A stretch of DNA of 64,000 nt from Adineta vaga (lineage: Eukaryota; Rotifera): contig CP075492.1 in NCBI GenBank assembly GCA_021613535.1, positions 13,020,001 to 13,084,000 on the forward strand, written 5' to 3'. Below are positions 1 to 12,129 of the stretch, piece after piece (position 1 is the stretch's first letter; every line of letters begins with the position of its first letter). A model generated the notes under the pieces. It was not told where the DNA came from. It ran no database searches and saw nothing but the letters and a program-made list of their open reading frames with translations. The translations under genes were made by a program, and so were the position numbers.

Positions 1-965
1 GTCATCAATGGAAAACGAATTAATTTCAAAGCTCCACCTAATGTTTGTCGAATCAGATCTGGTGTAATAATTTGATTCATACTTTGACATTTATTTTTTG
101 CCCATGCTATACATGTTTGCCATAATTTAATTTCTCGTACACCCAATGTATCACGTTTTAAAATTGCCATCAATGTATCTAAATCAATATCAAGTAATTC
201 AGGTGTTTGTAATGCATACATAGCATTCTTATCGATCACTTCTAAACATTGAGCAGCTAATTGTGCTTCATCAAATAAACGTGCTTGACTCAATAAAATC
301 AATACATTTTCAATTGAAATATTTTTCTTTAGAAAATCGACACAAAGACGTTCAAGACCAAGTATACAATATTTCTTTGCACCATATAATATCGACATAA
401 CTGTATCATGTGTTATAGCTGTTGATGGATTATGATAATCTCCATATAAGAAACGTAGTAATGTACGAAATGCATGTGTTTCCATATCGGGTACATGAAT
501 AATTGATGATAGAGTTTCACTATTTCGTTGAAACATTGCTTCAAATACGCATGAACCAACACTTAAAACAAATTTATGTGCAGGAATTAATTCATCACTG
601 TCATGTAATTCAAAATGAATATCAGCCATATATTCATTTAAACATAATGCTGATATACGATCATTTAAAGATGTTTTAGATGCCTTAAAGAAGAAACGTT
701 CTGTATGATATGAAAAAGAAATAAGAAAATATTTGATTGTTACCTGCCAATTGAAGGGCAAACTAATTATTTGTTTATTTTGATTATCATCATTTTCATG
801 TTCGATGTGGGTGTTCGAGGACACGGCATTGGCGGGTGGAGGAAGACTTGATGCTTCATTAAATGTTGTTGAAGAACGACGTGGAATCGGATGATTATGA
901 TGATCAGGTAGTGGAATTGGAGGATGAGGAGAGGTGAATGATGATGATGAATTCGCTTTTGGCAT
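1..965 (-). CDS. BTBD2: BTBD1/2-like BTB-BACK protein, 3' end cut by window edge
   Basis: Likely substrate adaptor for cullin-3 ubiquitin ligases, as known for BTBD1/2/3/6 proteins. Two exons are visible: 965-744 (start codon at 965-963) and 684-1, joined in phase 0 over a 59-nt intron. The first exon encodes a Ser/Pro-rich leader ending PFNWQ; the splice gives NWQASKTSLNDR, which matches the NWQATK segment before the BTB fold in BTBD1/2. The BTB domain follows (ADIHFEL, IPAHKFVLSVGSCVFEAMF), then the BACK region (LLSQARLFDEAQLAAQCLEV and DLDTLMAILKRDTLGVRE). The ORF is still open at base 1, so the C-terminal PHR-like part lies outside. The intron has no stop, so the unspliced frame also stays open up to the BTB domain, but it would add about 20 extra residues absent from the family. 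Family assignment is firm; the exact paralogue is less so. Confidence 0.85.
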   Translation of the reverse strand, partial: MPKANSSSSFTSPHPPIPLPDHHNHPIPRRSSTTFNEASSLPPPANAVSSNTHIEHENDDNQNKQIISLPFNWQVTIKYFLISFSYHTERFFFKASKTSLNDRISALCLNEYMADIHFELHDSDELIPAHKFVLSVGSCVFEAMFQRNSETLSSIIHVPDMETHAFRTLLRFLYGDYHNPSTAITHDTVMSILYGAKKYCILGLERLCVDFLKKNISIENVLILLSQARLFDEAQLAAQCLEVIDKNAMYALQTPELLDIDLDTLMAILKRDTLGVREIKLWQTCIAWAKNKCQSMNQIITPDLIRQTLGGALKLIRFPLM

Positions 966-3089
966 GATCAATGCGCAGTATTGACTGCACGAAAGATCGT
1001 TTTTTACCTAGTTAATAATAAATCATATACATATATTGAGTCGAGGTCTTACCAACAAACATTTCATTCGAGTTTTCTCTTAACCAGCCAGATTTATTTT
1101 ATACGATTAAGTGAATATATATATAATAGATATTTATAAAAACTCAAATCTGTTATGGGGAAAGAAGAGAAAATAATAAGAAATTTGAGTTTAAGATATT
1201 TTTATACGATAGATGGGGCTAGATTATCAATCAATATAAACAATCATATCTGAGCTATATCACATATATGTATATGTTAAAAAATTAATGACGTGAAATT
1301 CGAGAGATCTTCTCACAAAATAAGAAAAAATGTAAATTTTTTATTGAAAAGTAATTTGAAGTAAGAAATATGACGATATGTTTTGATTACCTGTTAAGAA
1401 AAACTCCAGTAGGGGGTAACATTTTCGTTATTGTTTTTTATAAAGTTATCATCATATTTAGAGTAATCTTATCACCTATATCAATACTCACAATAACACA
1501 AGGATTCATTTCCGATATGAGTATCTTCTTTTGTTATTGTTTATATTGCTATTGATCCGAATATGAAGAAGATAATTGTACAAAAGAGGTCGATAGTTCT
1601 ATATACTTATCATTGGAGTCTTTTTTTCTTATGTAGGAAAAGACCCGTTAGTAAATACCATCAAAACATATTGTCGATATTAGAATATAAGAAAGATTTC
1701 ATTCGTTGTACTAACCAAGTTTGTATGCAATTTAAAAATCAGTTGTGTAATTCTCTCCTTGATTACACATATGCAATATGAAAAATCTCAAGAATTTATA
1801 CACACCTCCAATTTTTTTTAAAAAAATCTATAGATGAAGTGTGGCCAATATATATGTATATTATAACTGAACAAGTTCTCTCTAGATTGTCCTCTGTATA
1901 TTCACCTATTTTATATACGAAGTTACTTAACTCATTCACACCTCTTACATTCTTATCATACCACGTCACAGTTCGACTTCATGCAGTGTCAAACTGTCAT
2001 ACACATATTACTGTTTTTATATGTATTCGATTGAATTGTAATCATACTTTCAAGTAGGCTCTATTCATCATTTGAAGAAGAAGAAGGAAAAAAAAGGGTC
2101 ATGTCAATAATCATCCATGAATTTCAAAATAACGCATTAGCTTTTCTGGTTAATCTTAACCTCATTCAATTTGTTGATTAGAAAAAAACAATTTCTATTC
2201 ATAAGAACATTCAATGTTTATACACAAGGAAACACTTCTTTCCTATGTTAAAGAAGTTTGTTTGTCTAACAGCTTTACACCAAGAAAATAAATTGTGATA
2301 ATCTCATTTTCGTCCATAATATATACAGAACAGAAAACGTCAATAGATAAAACTTCGTTTTCCCTTTGTTTCATTCAAGGAAACTTAATACCTTTTGATC
2401 ATTTGTGAGCAGCGAAAACAACAGTCACTTGTGAAAATAGAACTGAAACCTTCTTCTTCTTCTTCTTCTTCTTCTTTTTTGATCGAATTCACAGATTGGA
2501 ACTAATTAGAAAAAAAACAGAAAAATCTTCAACTCTCCTTCACATTTTTTTTTACAATGAATATATTAAAGGTCGAGTAGAGTCAGACATTTCCTGTCCG
2601 GTCATTGTTATTTTTTTTTCGGTATCTTGCATACATATCTAAAGGCAATCCGGTATTGAGTTCATTGATCTAGACGCGTCCATCGGCAAATAGAAGAAAA
2701 GAACTGAGAGAAAGTGATCATACATTGATGAATATTTCATATCGAACAAATTCATTCATCTATTAAATAATCAAGTCAATAGAAAAACAATATCCACAAG
2801 GCATATCACCAATCTTGAGAAATGTCGCAAATTTTCTACTTTGCAAATAAAGAAAAGTCATTGGACAAACATTGAATGTACGATTGAGATTTGAATGGAA
2901 AAAAAAGCTCGTGTATACATGTATGAAGAGGATAAACAGCATAATGAAATAATAACATTGTATTGAAGCGAGAGAGAGAAAGGGAAAGATTCGGAAGTTA
3001 AATGAAAGAAAGAAAAAGTTTGAAACATCTTATTTTTGATCAATTGATTATTCGCATGAGAGATATAGAGAAGTTAATTAAATCGATTT
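966..3089. other. Intergenic, 5' flank of the BTBD-like gene
   Basis: AT-rich sequence of about 2.1 kb with no convincing exon. The open frames at 1370-2057 are rich in Ile, Tyr, Phe and Cys, have no recognisable domain and overlap poly-T tracts. A pure (TTC)n tract lies near 2452-2475. Promoter and 5' UTR of the minus-strand gene ending at 965 should be here, but no clear TATA box could be singled out. Confidence 0.5.
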
Positions 3090-3341
3090 TCAATATTTAT
3101 ATCCATTGGGAGGATCATAATCATCGATCAAAACCTTCAAGTCATTAATGTTATGACATACTGATGGTAAACTCAATTTTCTGCTCAAATGAATCACCTG
3201 GCCATCTGCTCTAATTGCCTCCTGTTGTTTCTTCTTCCTTCTGTTTTTTTTTCTCTTTTCTTTCGTTCTTCGATGACCGACACGTACCGAGGAGAGAGGG
3301 AGAGAGAAAAATCTTAGTGGACGACGAGGACAATCACACAT
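3090..3341 (-). CDS. Tentative small two-exon gene, unknown function
   Basis: I do not recognise this protein. Proposed exons are 3341-3288 (ATG at 3341-3339) and 3221-3090, joined in phase 0 with a GTACGT donor and an ACAG acceptor, giving 61 residues. The second exon has balanced, coding-like composition (EAIRADGQVIHLSRKLSL then NINDLKVLIDDYDPPNGYKY and a stop), unlike the low-complexity flanks. The intervening 66 nt are purine-rich and also open, so an unspliced 83-residue version with a Lys/Arg-rich insert is possible. It is head-to-head with the plexin gene, its start lying only about 240 bp from the plexin ATG, so the two would share a promoter region. It could also be the remnant of a longer gene. 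Confidence 0.35.
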   Translation of the reverse strand: MCDCPRRPLRFFSLPLSSVRVGHRRTKEKRKKNRRKKKQQEAIRADGQVIHLSRKLSLPSVCHNINDLKVLIDDYDPPNGYKY

Positions 3342-3578
3342 ATACTACTCTCTTTACATAGTATAGTCATACAACTTCATTTCTTTTCTTTCTTTTTCTT
3401 TTTTGACAAGCACAAGCGTGAGAGAAGGTGAATGACAGACTAGTTTAATACCGGATGTGAATATTTGAACATTGAATCGAGTAAGTAATTCAACAGTAAA
3501 CGATAATCTTTCAATCATCTCAGTTTACATGACATTCTTAAGACAATTTGATTAACATTCTTGATTTTCTTTTTTAGC
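3342..3578 (+). promoter_or_regulatory. Plexin 5' region with probable 5'-UTR intron
   Basis: A GTAAGT donor at 3481 and a pyrimidine-rich acceptor ending TTTTTTAG at 3577 would remove about 97 nt and place the plexin ATG one base into the next exon. This suggests a spliced 5' UTR. The same interval would carry the promoter of the divergent small gene ending at 3341. Confidence 0.4.
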
Positions 3579-6500
3579 ATGTTTTCTATCGTCGTTTTCT
3601 TAACTTATTTAATTTTCTTACCAATTCAAATTTTAACAATCGATATTATTGAGCAAAATTTTTCAAATTCTATTGAAAAACTTCTTTTAATCAAAGACAA
3701 TCTCTATCTTGGTACAAGTCATTCACTTCATCGTTTATCATCATTAACATTGAATCAAACATTGAATACATTTGAATTTGATGACAATACTCATTTAAAA
3801 ATTTTATTATCCTTACCAAATGAACAGATTCTTCTTTGTGGAACATCTAATCAAGGTTTATGTCAAATAATTGATCAAAATTTCAATATCATTGTCAATT
3901 CTTCTCTACCTATTGTTGCTAATGATCCAATCAACAGTACAATTGCTTTAATTATCCCTGAAAAAGATCTCATCTATTTCGGTGTCACATATACAAATGA
4001 AGGAATACAACGTTGGCAAATTCCGAGTATATCTGGTCGTTCATTGAATCTTTCACGTTTTATGAAGATTGTTTCAATTAATGATAATGATGAGATGATT
4101 TCACGTGATGATTTAGCATTACGTTTTATGTCGAGACAACAGACAACGTTCATTGTTCAATATATCTATTCATTTTATACAAAGAATTATATTTACTTTA
4201 TAACAAATCAACCATACGACCTTGGACATACGAATTTCCTTACTAAAATTGTTCGTTTTTGTCGAGATAGTACTTATTCAATTATCCGAACATATACAGA
4301 AATTCCATTAGTATGTGTAAATTCAGAATGGATACTTAAAACGGCAGATATTAGTTCGGATAAGAATAATAAACAGATTTTAATTGGACATTTTACAAGA
4401 AAAGATGGAACAGGAGGAACAAATATTTGTTCATGGAATATCGAAAATGATATTGATCAAGCATTTGAAGATAATTATCGAACATGTTATTCCATGGGAA
4501 ATGGACAACGAGGTTTAGCATTTATTAAACCAAATGAACCATGTCGAAAAGATGAAGTAAGATACTCTTTTTTATTATCTTGTAAAATTGAAAATTTCAT
4601 TTTTAGACTTGGTCAATACCAATGAATAATGATAATATTTGTCCTTGGATAATTAGTGATCGTCTACCATATCCAGTTGGCGGTGCGACACCTGTTATCG
4701 GTCGTACACTTTATGAGAATTTAATGGAAAGTTCCACTGTTTTAAAAATGTATTCATTCGATTCATTGACAAAGCTTGTTTTTCAAGGTTTGACTAATGG
4801 TACTTTTAAATTGGTAAGTATTTCATCAATCAAACAATGTTTCACGAATATGCCTTAAGACATTTATTCTTTTCATTTCAACGAAAGTATACCGAATAGA
4901 CAAAAGGTCAGATGACATGGTACTTTTATTCAAACAAAGCATGTCACGAATTGCCTACCCATCTGGCTTTTTTTTCTTTCTCTCTCTCTTCTCTTTCTTA
5001 TTGTTGTTTGATGATAAAGAATTGTACAAACAAATACTTGAAAAGATAAAACTTTCTTTTTCTTTCAAGGGTTTATTCGATTTTGGTAAAAATATAAATT
5101 GGTTTTATTCATATCAATTATCATCACAACTACCGATTCTTTCTGATGTGATTTATGACAAAAAACTTGCAACATTTTTTCTCGCATCAGGATCGAAGGT
5201 TTATTATTCAAATGAATACAATTATTTTAAAGACTACTGAAATGTATATTTTCATTTAGATCTATCGTCTATCATTTTCAAGTGATTGTACATCACGTTT
5301 GTCATGTGATGAATGTTTATCTTCATCAAATAATCCATTGTGTGGTTGGTGTACAATAAATGAACGGTAAGATGATCATTGAGATTGACATACATGCACA
5401 TTATAAAGAAGAAAACAAAAACTTCTCATGTCAATTTTAACAAAGATAAATGCTTTTAACCGATGAATATTGACACATCAAATGTGTATACTTCTTAGTA
5501 ATTAAAATGAGAATTTAGAATGACACATGGGTGTTCTTCTTTAAACAAATTTTTCAAATAAAACCACATGTGACCGTTCTAATTTTTTTTTGTCTTCTCT
5601 CTTCAGGTGCACACTAGTTAATGATTGTCCTTCGAATTCTTGGCAACAGGAGAGTAATCAATGTACACATATTGTTAATGTTCATCCATTGAAAGCTTCA
5701 GTTGATCATAGTCAATGGGTTTGTCTCATTAAAATCTCATTGTGATGTATATATTATGTGTTTTTTTCCTTGAAGATTAATCTAACGTTATCAAAATTAC
5801 CACAATTAGAACATAATGAAATCTATCAATGTATTTTTATGGATAAAATCATGTCGGCAAATACACAAGCAATTAAATTAGATCATAATCGTCTTTCGTG
5901 TCCCACGCCATCAAATAAAAATCTTCAGCTGCATAAAGGTAGGAGATTAGATCACTTAACACATGCGATCACATAGAGAAAACGAAATGTCAATTAACGT
6001 GCTTTTACTTTTCCTTTCACTTCTTATCTTATAACGATCTTTTCAATTTGTATATAAATAAAGAATATTCTTTACAGGAACTCCATCAACTGTTCGACTA
6101 TCTGTTGTTAAATGGCCATCGAATACTAGTATTGCAACTGTACCAGAATTTACATTTTATAATTGTTCATCTTATTTCTCATGTGCAACATGTCGAGCGC
6201 AAATTGGATGTCAATGGTGTTCTCAACGTTGTTCTTCGATGTGTACAGAATCTATAACTCAATGTCCAATTGCCAATCTTCTCGATCCTTCGAATATTTT
6301 TCTTGAATCTAGTCAATCTGCAAGTATACCATTTAAATTTGATTCCATTCAATTCGATAATCCAATTGAATGTCGTCTTAATGAAACTATTCATGGTTTG
6401 ATTAATTCGGATGGTGTATGTCAAATATCTAAAGTTCCAGAAATCATCTCTCAAAATGAAGAAAAAATAATTCTAAGTCTCTATCAAAATGATATTCTAA

Positions 6501-9500
6501 TTGGTATGCCAATGGAAATGTTTATCTATCGTTGTAATCTTTACGATTCATGTGATCAATGTAATTCACGTTCGAAATGTTCATGGTGTCAAGGTCAATG
6601 TTCATCAAAATTAATCAATAAATGTTTAACAAATGAACAATGTACATCGGTATATATCAAAGATTTTTCACCAAAAATTATTTCAATTTATGGACAAACA
6701 TTAATTCGAATATTTCTAAATGAAGATTTGAAAGAATCGATTAAAGAAATTTTACTTGCTGATATACCATGTGTATTAATTAATTCTTCAAATGTAATTC
6801 AATGTCAAGCACAATCATCGAATTCATCACGCAAAGGACGAATAAGTATTCGTTTTTCAAATTCAATATATATTTTATCGAAAGATATAATTGAATATCG
6901 ACAATCATCGATTGTCTCAATAAATCCAACTATTGCCTATCAATTTGGTGGACAAATCTTTCATATTCATGGAGAAAATTTATTCATTGGTAATGAACAA
7001 CGAATCTTTATTGGTAATTATCCATGTAAGAAAATCAAACAAACATTACGAAATAGTTTATCTTGTCATTTACCATCGATTTCACCTGGAATGTATAATA
7101 TTACTATAAAAATAGATGATCAAATGATTAATACAGAACAAAAATTGAAAATAACACCGAATCCAATTGTTCAAGATATTGATCCGACGATTAGTTTTGC
7201 AAGGTAATAAGAAATTTGTTGTGTGATATTAATAAATCATTTTATTTTAGTGGTGGTCGTTTAATAACTGTACGAGGAATGTATTTCGAATCCATTCAAA
7301 TTATCACAGTGAAATTTTCATATAAAAAATGGAATGCAAAACTAAGGGTTTGTTAGACTAGATTGATATTCGATTCTTAAACTAAATTTTCTATTCTTTC
7401 AGATCAATTCAAATGATTTAATTTCAACAGATGATGGATTAATCTCATCATTCTATTTTCGTACACCAGGCATTCCATCAACATCGGATGAGTTTCCATT
7501 ACCACCTATGGATGTAAATTTTTCATTAGATTTTGATGATTCAATCATTTCATTACCAAATCTAATTCAATTTCGTTATATACCCGATGTTCTATTGAAT
7601 GTATCATCAACACCACAAACATTGCCATATACAGGTGAAGAATTAAAATTACAAGTGGAAAATTTAACTGAAGCTGCATCAATGACAGACATTCAATTGT
7701 TTATTGGTTGTTCAGAATGTAAATTGAGAACCTTTACATCCAAAGGTATTACTTGTCAACCACCAGCGAAATTATCAATAAATCCAGCAATTATTCTCAA
7801 TAATCAACAACGACAAGGTTAGTTATTTAAAGACTCAATAAAAGAGAATATTGATTGTATATTTCTAAAAATTTAGATGATTGTACATTATTCAATTCTT
7901 CGATTGGTCCAATTCGTTTTCGTATTGGTTATCGTGAATATTTAATCGGTTATTTATCGTATACGCGTTCATTATCATCGAAATATTCGCTTATGACAAT
8001 TATTGCTTTGATTTCTACCAGTTGTTTAGTAACAATTGCTTTGCTTAGTCTTAGTCTTTATCTATTCTATAAATATCGTAAAACTAAATCAGTGACAAAT
8101 TCGTTAACATTGAGAAAGAATACTGAACAGAATGAGAAACAATGTTGGTCAACAGATACATCTGCATCAACAGGTCCCTATTATCAAGTTTATGAACAAG
8201 TTTCTTGTTTATCATCACATGAAAATACATTAACACGAGGTACACTTCTCTCATCGTGTCCGTATCATCAAGAAAAACGTATTACACCACCTATTATGGA
8301 ACAATTACAAATGAGTTTGTCATTTCTAACAACATTATCCGTCGATAATGAACAATTGAAAAAACTTCTCCTATTCACCGAGCCAACGTAAGTACAAAAC
8401 AATATATAAATCAATTTTTCAATTATTCTTTCTTTTAACAGATTTTCATCGATTCATTATCGTCCATCAATGGAATTATTCTATGATTTACTTCATATGG
8501 AACCATTTTCTCAAGCATTCATTGAGAAATTGATTGAAAATAATTCACTCGATCTTATTCAAGCATATGTTTATCTCTTTCGTTATACACCATCAAATTT
8601 CCATTCATTCAATAGCTTTTTTCAATTCTTCTCCACTTTATTCCTACAAAACAAAAATGATTTAATTCATAAATTTCATTTCTTCGATGATTTCTTACGT
8701 ATATTAATCGATTCAATCGATTCATCACCATGTGATGAAATTCTTCAACGTTCATCTCGTTCAATTTCATCATCGACTCTTCTATTGTACAATCTACAAT
8801 ATCATTCCTATCAATTAACAATTGACTATGAAAATTTCCTTCGTTTTCATTTACCAGTTCTTGATTGTGATACAATAAATCAAGTGAAACAAAAAATTAT
8901 TCGTTATCTCAATTCATATGAAAATACCTATCGACTGATTGAATATGATCAATTAGATTTATTACTGCCATCATTAAGTCATTGTACATGTGTTTATCAA
9001 ATTCCTATGATAAAAAACTATTTGATCAATTCAACAATTTATTGTCAAAAGAAATCATTGAATAGAAATGAAAAAAATGTTTATAGTTATCATTTATGTT
9101 CGGATAATCAAATGAATAATGATCGAAAGTTAATGGAAGAAAAATTAGTTGAAAATAAAAATCGTTTACAACAAATTCTCATTTATTTTTATCAACAAAT
9201 TGCCAATGGATTAGATCTATTTGATATTTGGACAAATGATTTTAAATGCGATCTCTTGTTTCAACAGTAAGTTAGAATGTTATTAAACAAAATGTAATTT
9301 TCATGTTTTGTTTTTATAGATACATTCGATTAGTTAGTGAACTTATTCGACGGTTGAATCGTTTAATGTTATGTCGTTCAACTTGTCCAATAATTGAATC
9401 TTGTTTAAATGTCGTCGCCGATGGATTAGAATTCATTTTCGATACAAAAACTGACGTAAGATTTGATAACAAAATAGTTCTATTGTAAATTATTATGATT

Positions 9501-9884
9501 CTTCTTTTCTATTTAGTTTTCTCCAGATATTGAATTCTTATTTGCGGAGGAGAAAAAACATTTTGCATCAGTTGAGAAAACGAACTTTCATATTCGCTCA
9601 TCAAATCAATATAATCCACAATTATCATCGAAGGATATTCGTTCATTGGTACTTGATGATGATCAAGCAATTGAATGTCTTTATAAACTCTATCAATTTT
9701 ATGAATTAAATTGTGAACCGGTAAATAAAGTTTCTTAGTTTGTTGTCAAACTCTATTTTCTTCTATTTATCAATAGATTAATCAACATATTGGCGAAAAT
9801 CATGTTAGTGTATTACTACCTATTCATCATCTACTCGTACGAATACGACAATTACTTCAGTCAGATAAACAAACGCTGATTTGA
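3579..9884 (+). CDS. Plexin, semaphorin receptor with divergent cytoplasmic GAP
   Basis: Single-pass receptor for semaphorins. Fourteen exons keep phase: 3579-4556, 4607-4813, 5070-5198, 5260-5366, 5607-5718, 5776-5938, 6078-7203, 7251-7347, 7403-7817, 7877-8387, 8442-9266, 9320-9455, 9517-9720, 9777-9884; 1705 residues. Order: signal peptide (MFSIVVFLTYLIFLPIQILT), sema-like propeller, Cys-rich PSI modules (CDECLSSSNNPLCGWC; CATCRAQIGCQWC; CDQCNSRSKCSWC), IPT/TIG repeats, one TM helix near residue 1150 (SLMTIIALISTSCLVTIALL) and about 530 cytoplasmic residues. The cytoplasmic part keeps plexin landmarks, RPSMELFYDLL at the start of the GAP and VLDCDTINQVKQKII of the Rho-binding insert. The second half of the GAP is weakly conserved and I could not place the arginine-finger residues. 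Normal plexins have about 1900 residues, so it is somewhat short. The upstream TTG at 3561 is rejected because it lies in the intron. Confidence 0.85.
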
Positions 9885-10188
9885 ATATGAAGAGTATTTT
9901 TTTTGTACTACGTGAACGAATCATCTTGTTTGTTTTTGTATAGAATCCATTTTTTTTAATAATATTTGAATAAAGATGAAATAGAATGCTATTACATTGA
10001 TGATGACATGAAATGAAACATGTGATTTTTATACTCATTGCATCATTTCGATAATTATCCGATGTGTCAAATCAGTTTCATCAACGAAAAATGAGATTCT
10101 ATCAAAATATATATTAATCAAGATTTTTGAAATGATAAGGAACAAAAATTTGACTTAGACATATGGTCATTTTCTTCTATCACATATA
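9885..10188. other. Convergent 3' flanks of plexin and the stefin-like gene
   Basis: About 300 bp of AT-rich DNA between two convergent genes. An AATAAA-like signal occurs within the first 100 bases after the plexin stop. No other feature seen. Confidence 0.5.
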
Positions 10189-10741
10189 TTACAGGATCAG
10201 TTCAGTAACAGATGGTTCACGACTTACAAAAGGTTCTCGATGAAGAGTAATATGTTTTGATAGATCATTAATATGTGAATTTGGAACAATTTTCACTGTA
10301 ATAATCGAATGTGGAAGATCGATCTAGGAAAAAAGACAAACGATAGTTAGGAAGAAGAATCATTCTATAATTGATTTACACGAAAATAGCAATTATCATT
10401 TGATTCAACCTGTCTCGCTATACTGGTTGGAACGAATTCGAAATCATCAGGAAAATGTAAATCAGCTTCTTCACGGATTTTCTTCTCTATGACTTCACTA
10501 TACTAAATATCGAAGAACAAATTTCTATACGATAAATAAGAATTTCGAAAATATACATCATCGAATATTTTTTGATCATTGCTTGTTAAATCAGTAAATG
10601 ATGTGATTCCAGCCGATTCAAGATCTCGACTAGATAGAACGAAGAAAATCTTCTTGATAGAATGAATAATAATGAAAAGTTTATTCACCCGGGAATAGGT
10701 AAACATTGTGACTGTAATTGTATTGGATTGTCTTCCCACAT
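10189..10741 (-). CDS. Small stefin/cystatin-like protein (tentative)
   Basis: Four exons: 10741-10689, 10629-10557, 10502-10382 and 10295-10189, giving 117 residues with no signal peptide. The layout recalls cytosolic cystatins (stefins), inhibitors of papain-type proteases: an N-terminal PIPG with glycine, a helix-like stretch (DDYSEVIEKKIREEAD), then RQVESNDNCYF in the place of the QxVxG loop, and a short beta-rich tail. Similarity is by eye only and the QxVxG motif is not intact. There is a frame conflict before the last exon: the nearer acceptor (CCTAG before 10320) would add a coding-like IDLPHSIITVKIV segment that fits stefins better, but it breaks the frame after a few codons. The acceptor ending at 10296 keeps the frame and is used here. 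The first ATG is preceded by a possible donor, so a 5'-UTR intron is possible. Confidence 0.45.
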
Positions 10742-11201
10742 CTTACCTGTTTCCTTGCAAATGTACTTGTCAATATTCAACGTTTATTTCATATATAATA
10801 GAAATCAGTTTCATGTTTATTACGTATATAGAAAACGAAATTTAATTAGTATGAAATAAGTTTTTGCTTCGATTGACCCTTGATAGGCATAGTATCATGA
10901 TTAAATGGTCATATATCGACTTCTTCTACTTGATCGATCACAAGATGAATGAACAAGATACACATCATACTTTGTTTCATATTCGAGAAGGTTGTTTTTT
11001 ATGTGGAAAAATGTAATTGAAACATGTTCAATATACGTCAAGGTATTTCGTTATATGTTATGTAAATTGATCAGTAATTGTGATAAAAGAAGACAACGCA
11101 TCGATCGGTATATAAATAGGAACAGATGTTCAGTCGAATAGATATATTTCAATATACTATTCTTTTTCTTGTGTAGAATACATTAGCAACAAGCAATCAA
11201 T
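10742..11201 (+). promoter_or_regulatory. Intergenic with a TATA box before the Gly-rich gene
   Basis: A clear TATA-type element (TATATAAATAGG) lies at 11109-11120, about 82 bp upstream of the ATG at 11202. This is one of the few recognisable core promoters in the window and suits a strongly or conditionally expressed small gene. The left part is the 5' flank of the divergent stefin-like gene. Confidence 0.55.
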
Positions 11202-11538
11202 ATGTTCGGCGGTCATCTTCTTCACCATCATCACAGTAAGAGTACGAGAAGAGTTTTGTTGAATATTTTCATAATCGACTTCTTTTCTAGTTCCTCATGC
11301 TGGATATGGCGGTTTCACTGGCGGAAATTTTGCTGCACCAACAACATTCGGTGGAAGTTACCCTCAACAAACAGGATTTAGTGGTGCATTCGGTGCTCCA
11401 AATGCTTTTAGTGGTGGTTTTGCAGCTCCAAGTGCGTTCGGTGGATTAGGTTTCAGTGGACCAAGTTTCGGTGGTGGTGGTGGTAATACAAACTTCCCAG
11501 CTGGTTTTGGTTCACCATATGGTTACAGTCCTTTCTAA
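11202..11538 (+). CDS. Small Gly/Phe/Ala-rich protein with HHHH start
   Basis: Two exons, 11202-11235 and 11291-11538, join in phase 1 to give 93 residues. It starts MFGGHLLHHHH and continues in short repeats of the type GAFGAPNAFSGGF and GLGFSGPSFGGGGG, ending FGSPYGYSPF. No signal peptide, TM segment or known domain is visible. Such low-complexity G/F/A/P composition is typical of disordered, self-associating or structural proteins, but no function can be assigned. An AATAAA sits just after the stop. A strong TATA box lies upstream. The reading frame and splice sites are clear; the role is unknown. Confidence 0.7.
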
Positions 11539-12129
11539 AACAATAAAACGAAGACCATGGCTATAGTTCAATCACTAATTCAATTATGATGAACTTCAAA
11601 AAAACATGTGATTCACTAAATTTTCGATAAGTGCTACGTTTAGAAACGTTTTTTCCTAGATTTTAATCATTATACCAATAAAATCCCTAGATGTTAGCAT
11701 CAATTCATTCTTTCTTTCTTTGTTTATATCTATTAAACAATCATTAAGCAAATTGAGTTATTCTACCATACTTTTAGTACTAGAAAAACCACCATCATAT
11801 AAAATAATAAGAGAACAAAATGGTTTCACAACAGACTTTATGCCTCCTACTGAGCAGGTTAGCTTCTAATTTCAAAAGAGTTCGACAGTATATATCATTC
11901 GAATTGTAATCTATTGATACATGGTACATAGAAGTTATATAATATAGAGTCAGATGAGGGGGAAAATATTCTCTATTAGACGATATTCACTGGTTCTGAG
12001 TATGATAGTTCATGAATATAAAAAATATTTTTATTAGTTTTATCTATTAAAGAAAAATAGTGTTAGTATAGAATAGAATAATTTGAAAAAATATATACGT
12101 TCGAGTATAAAATAAATGTTTTTTTTTTC
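11539..12129. other. Intergenic between convergent genes
   Basis: AT-rich 3' flanks. AATAAA signals follow the Gly-rich gene near 11540 and 11680. No additional exon recognised. Confidence 0.5.

Noticed and set aside
685-743. Unspliced read-through of the BTBD-like intron
   Set aside because: The interval is open, but removing it restores the family segment NWQASK..., and it has proper GT..AG ends.
1370-2057. Three consecutive short frames upstream of plexin
   Set aside because: Low-complexity, no domain, no splice logic linking them; typical of AT-rich spacer.
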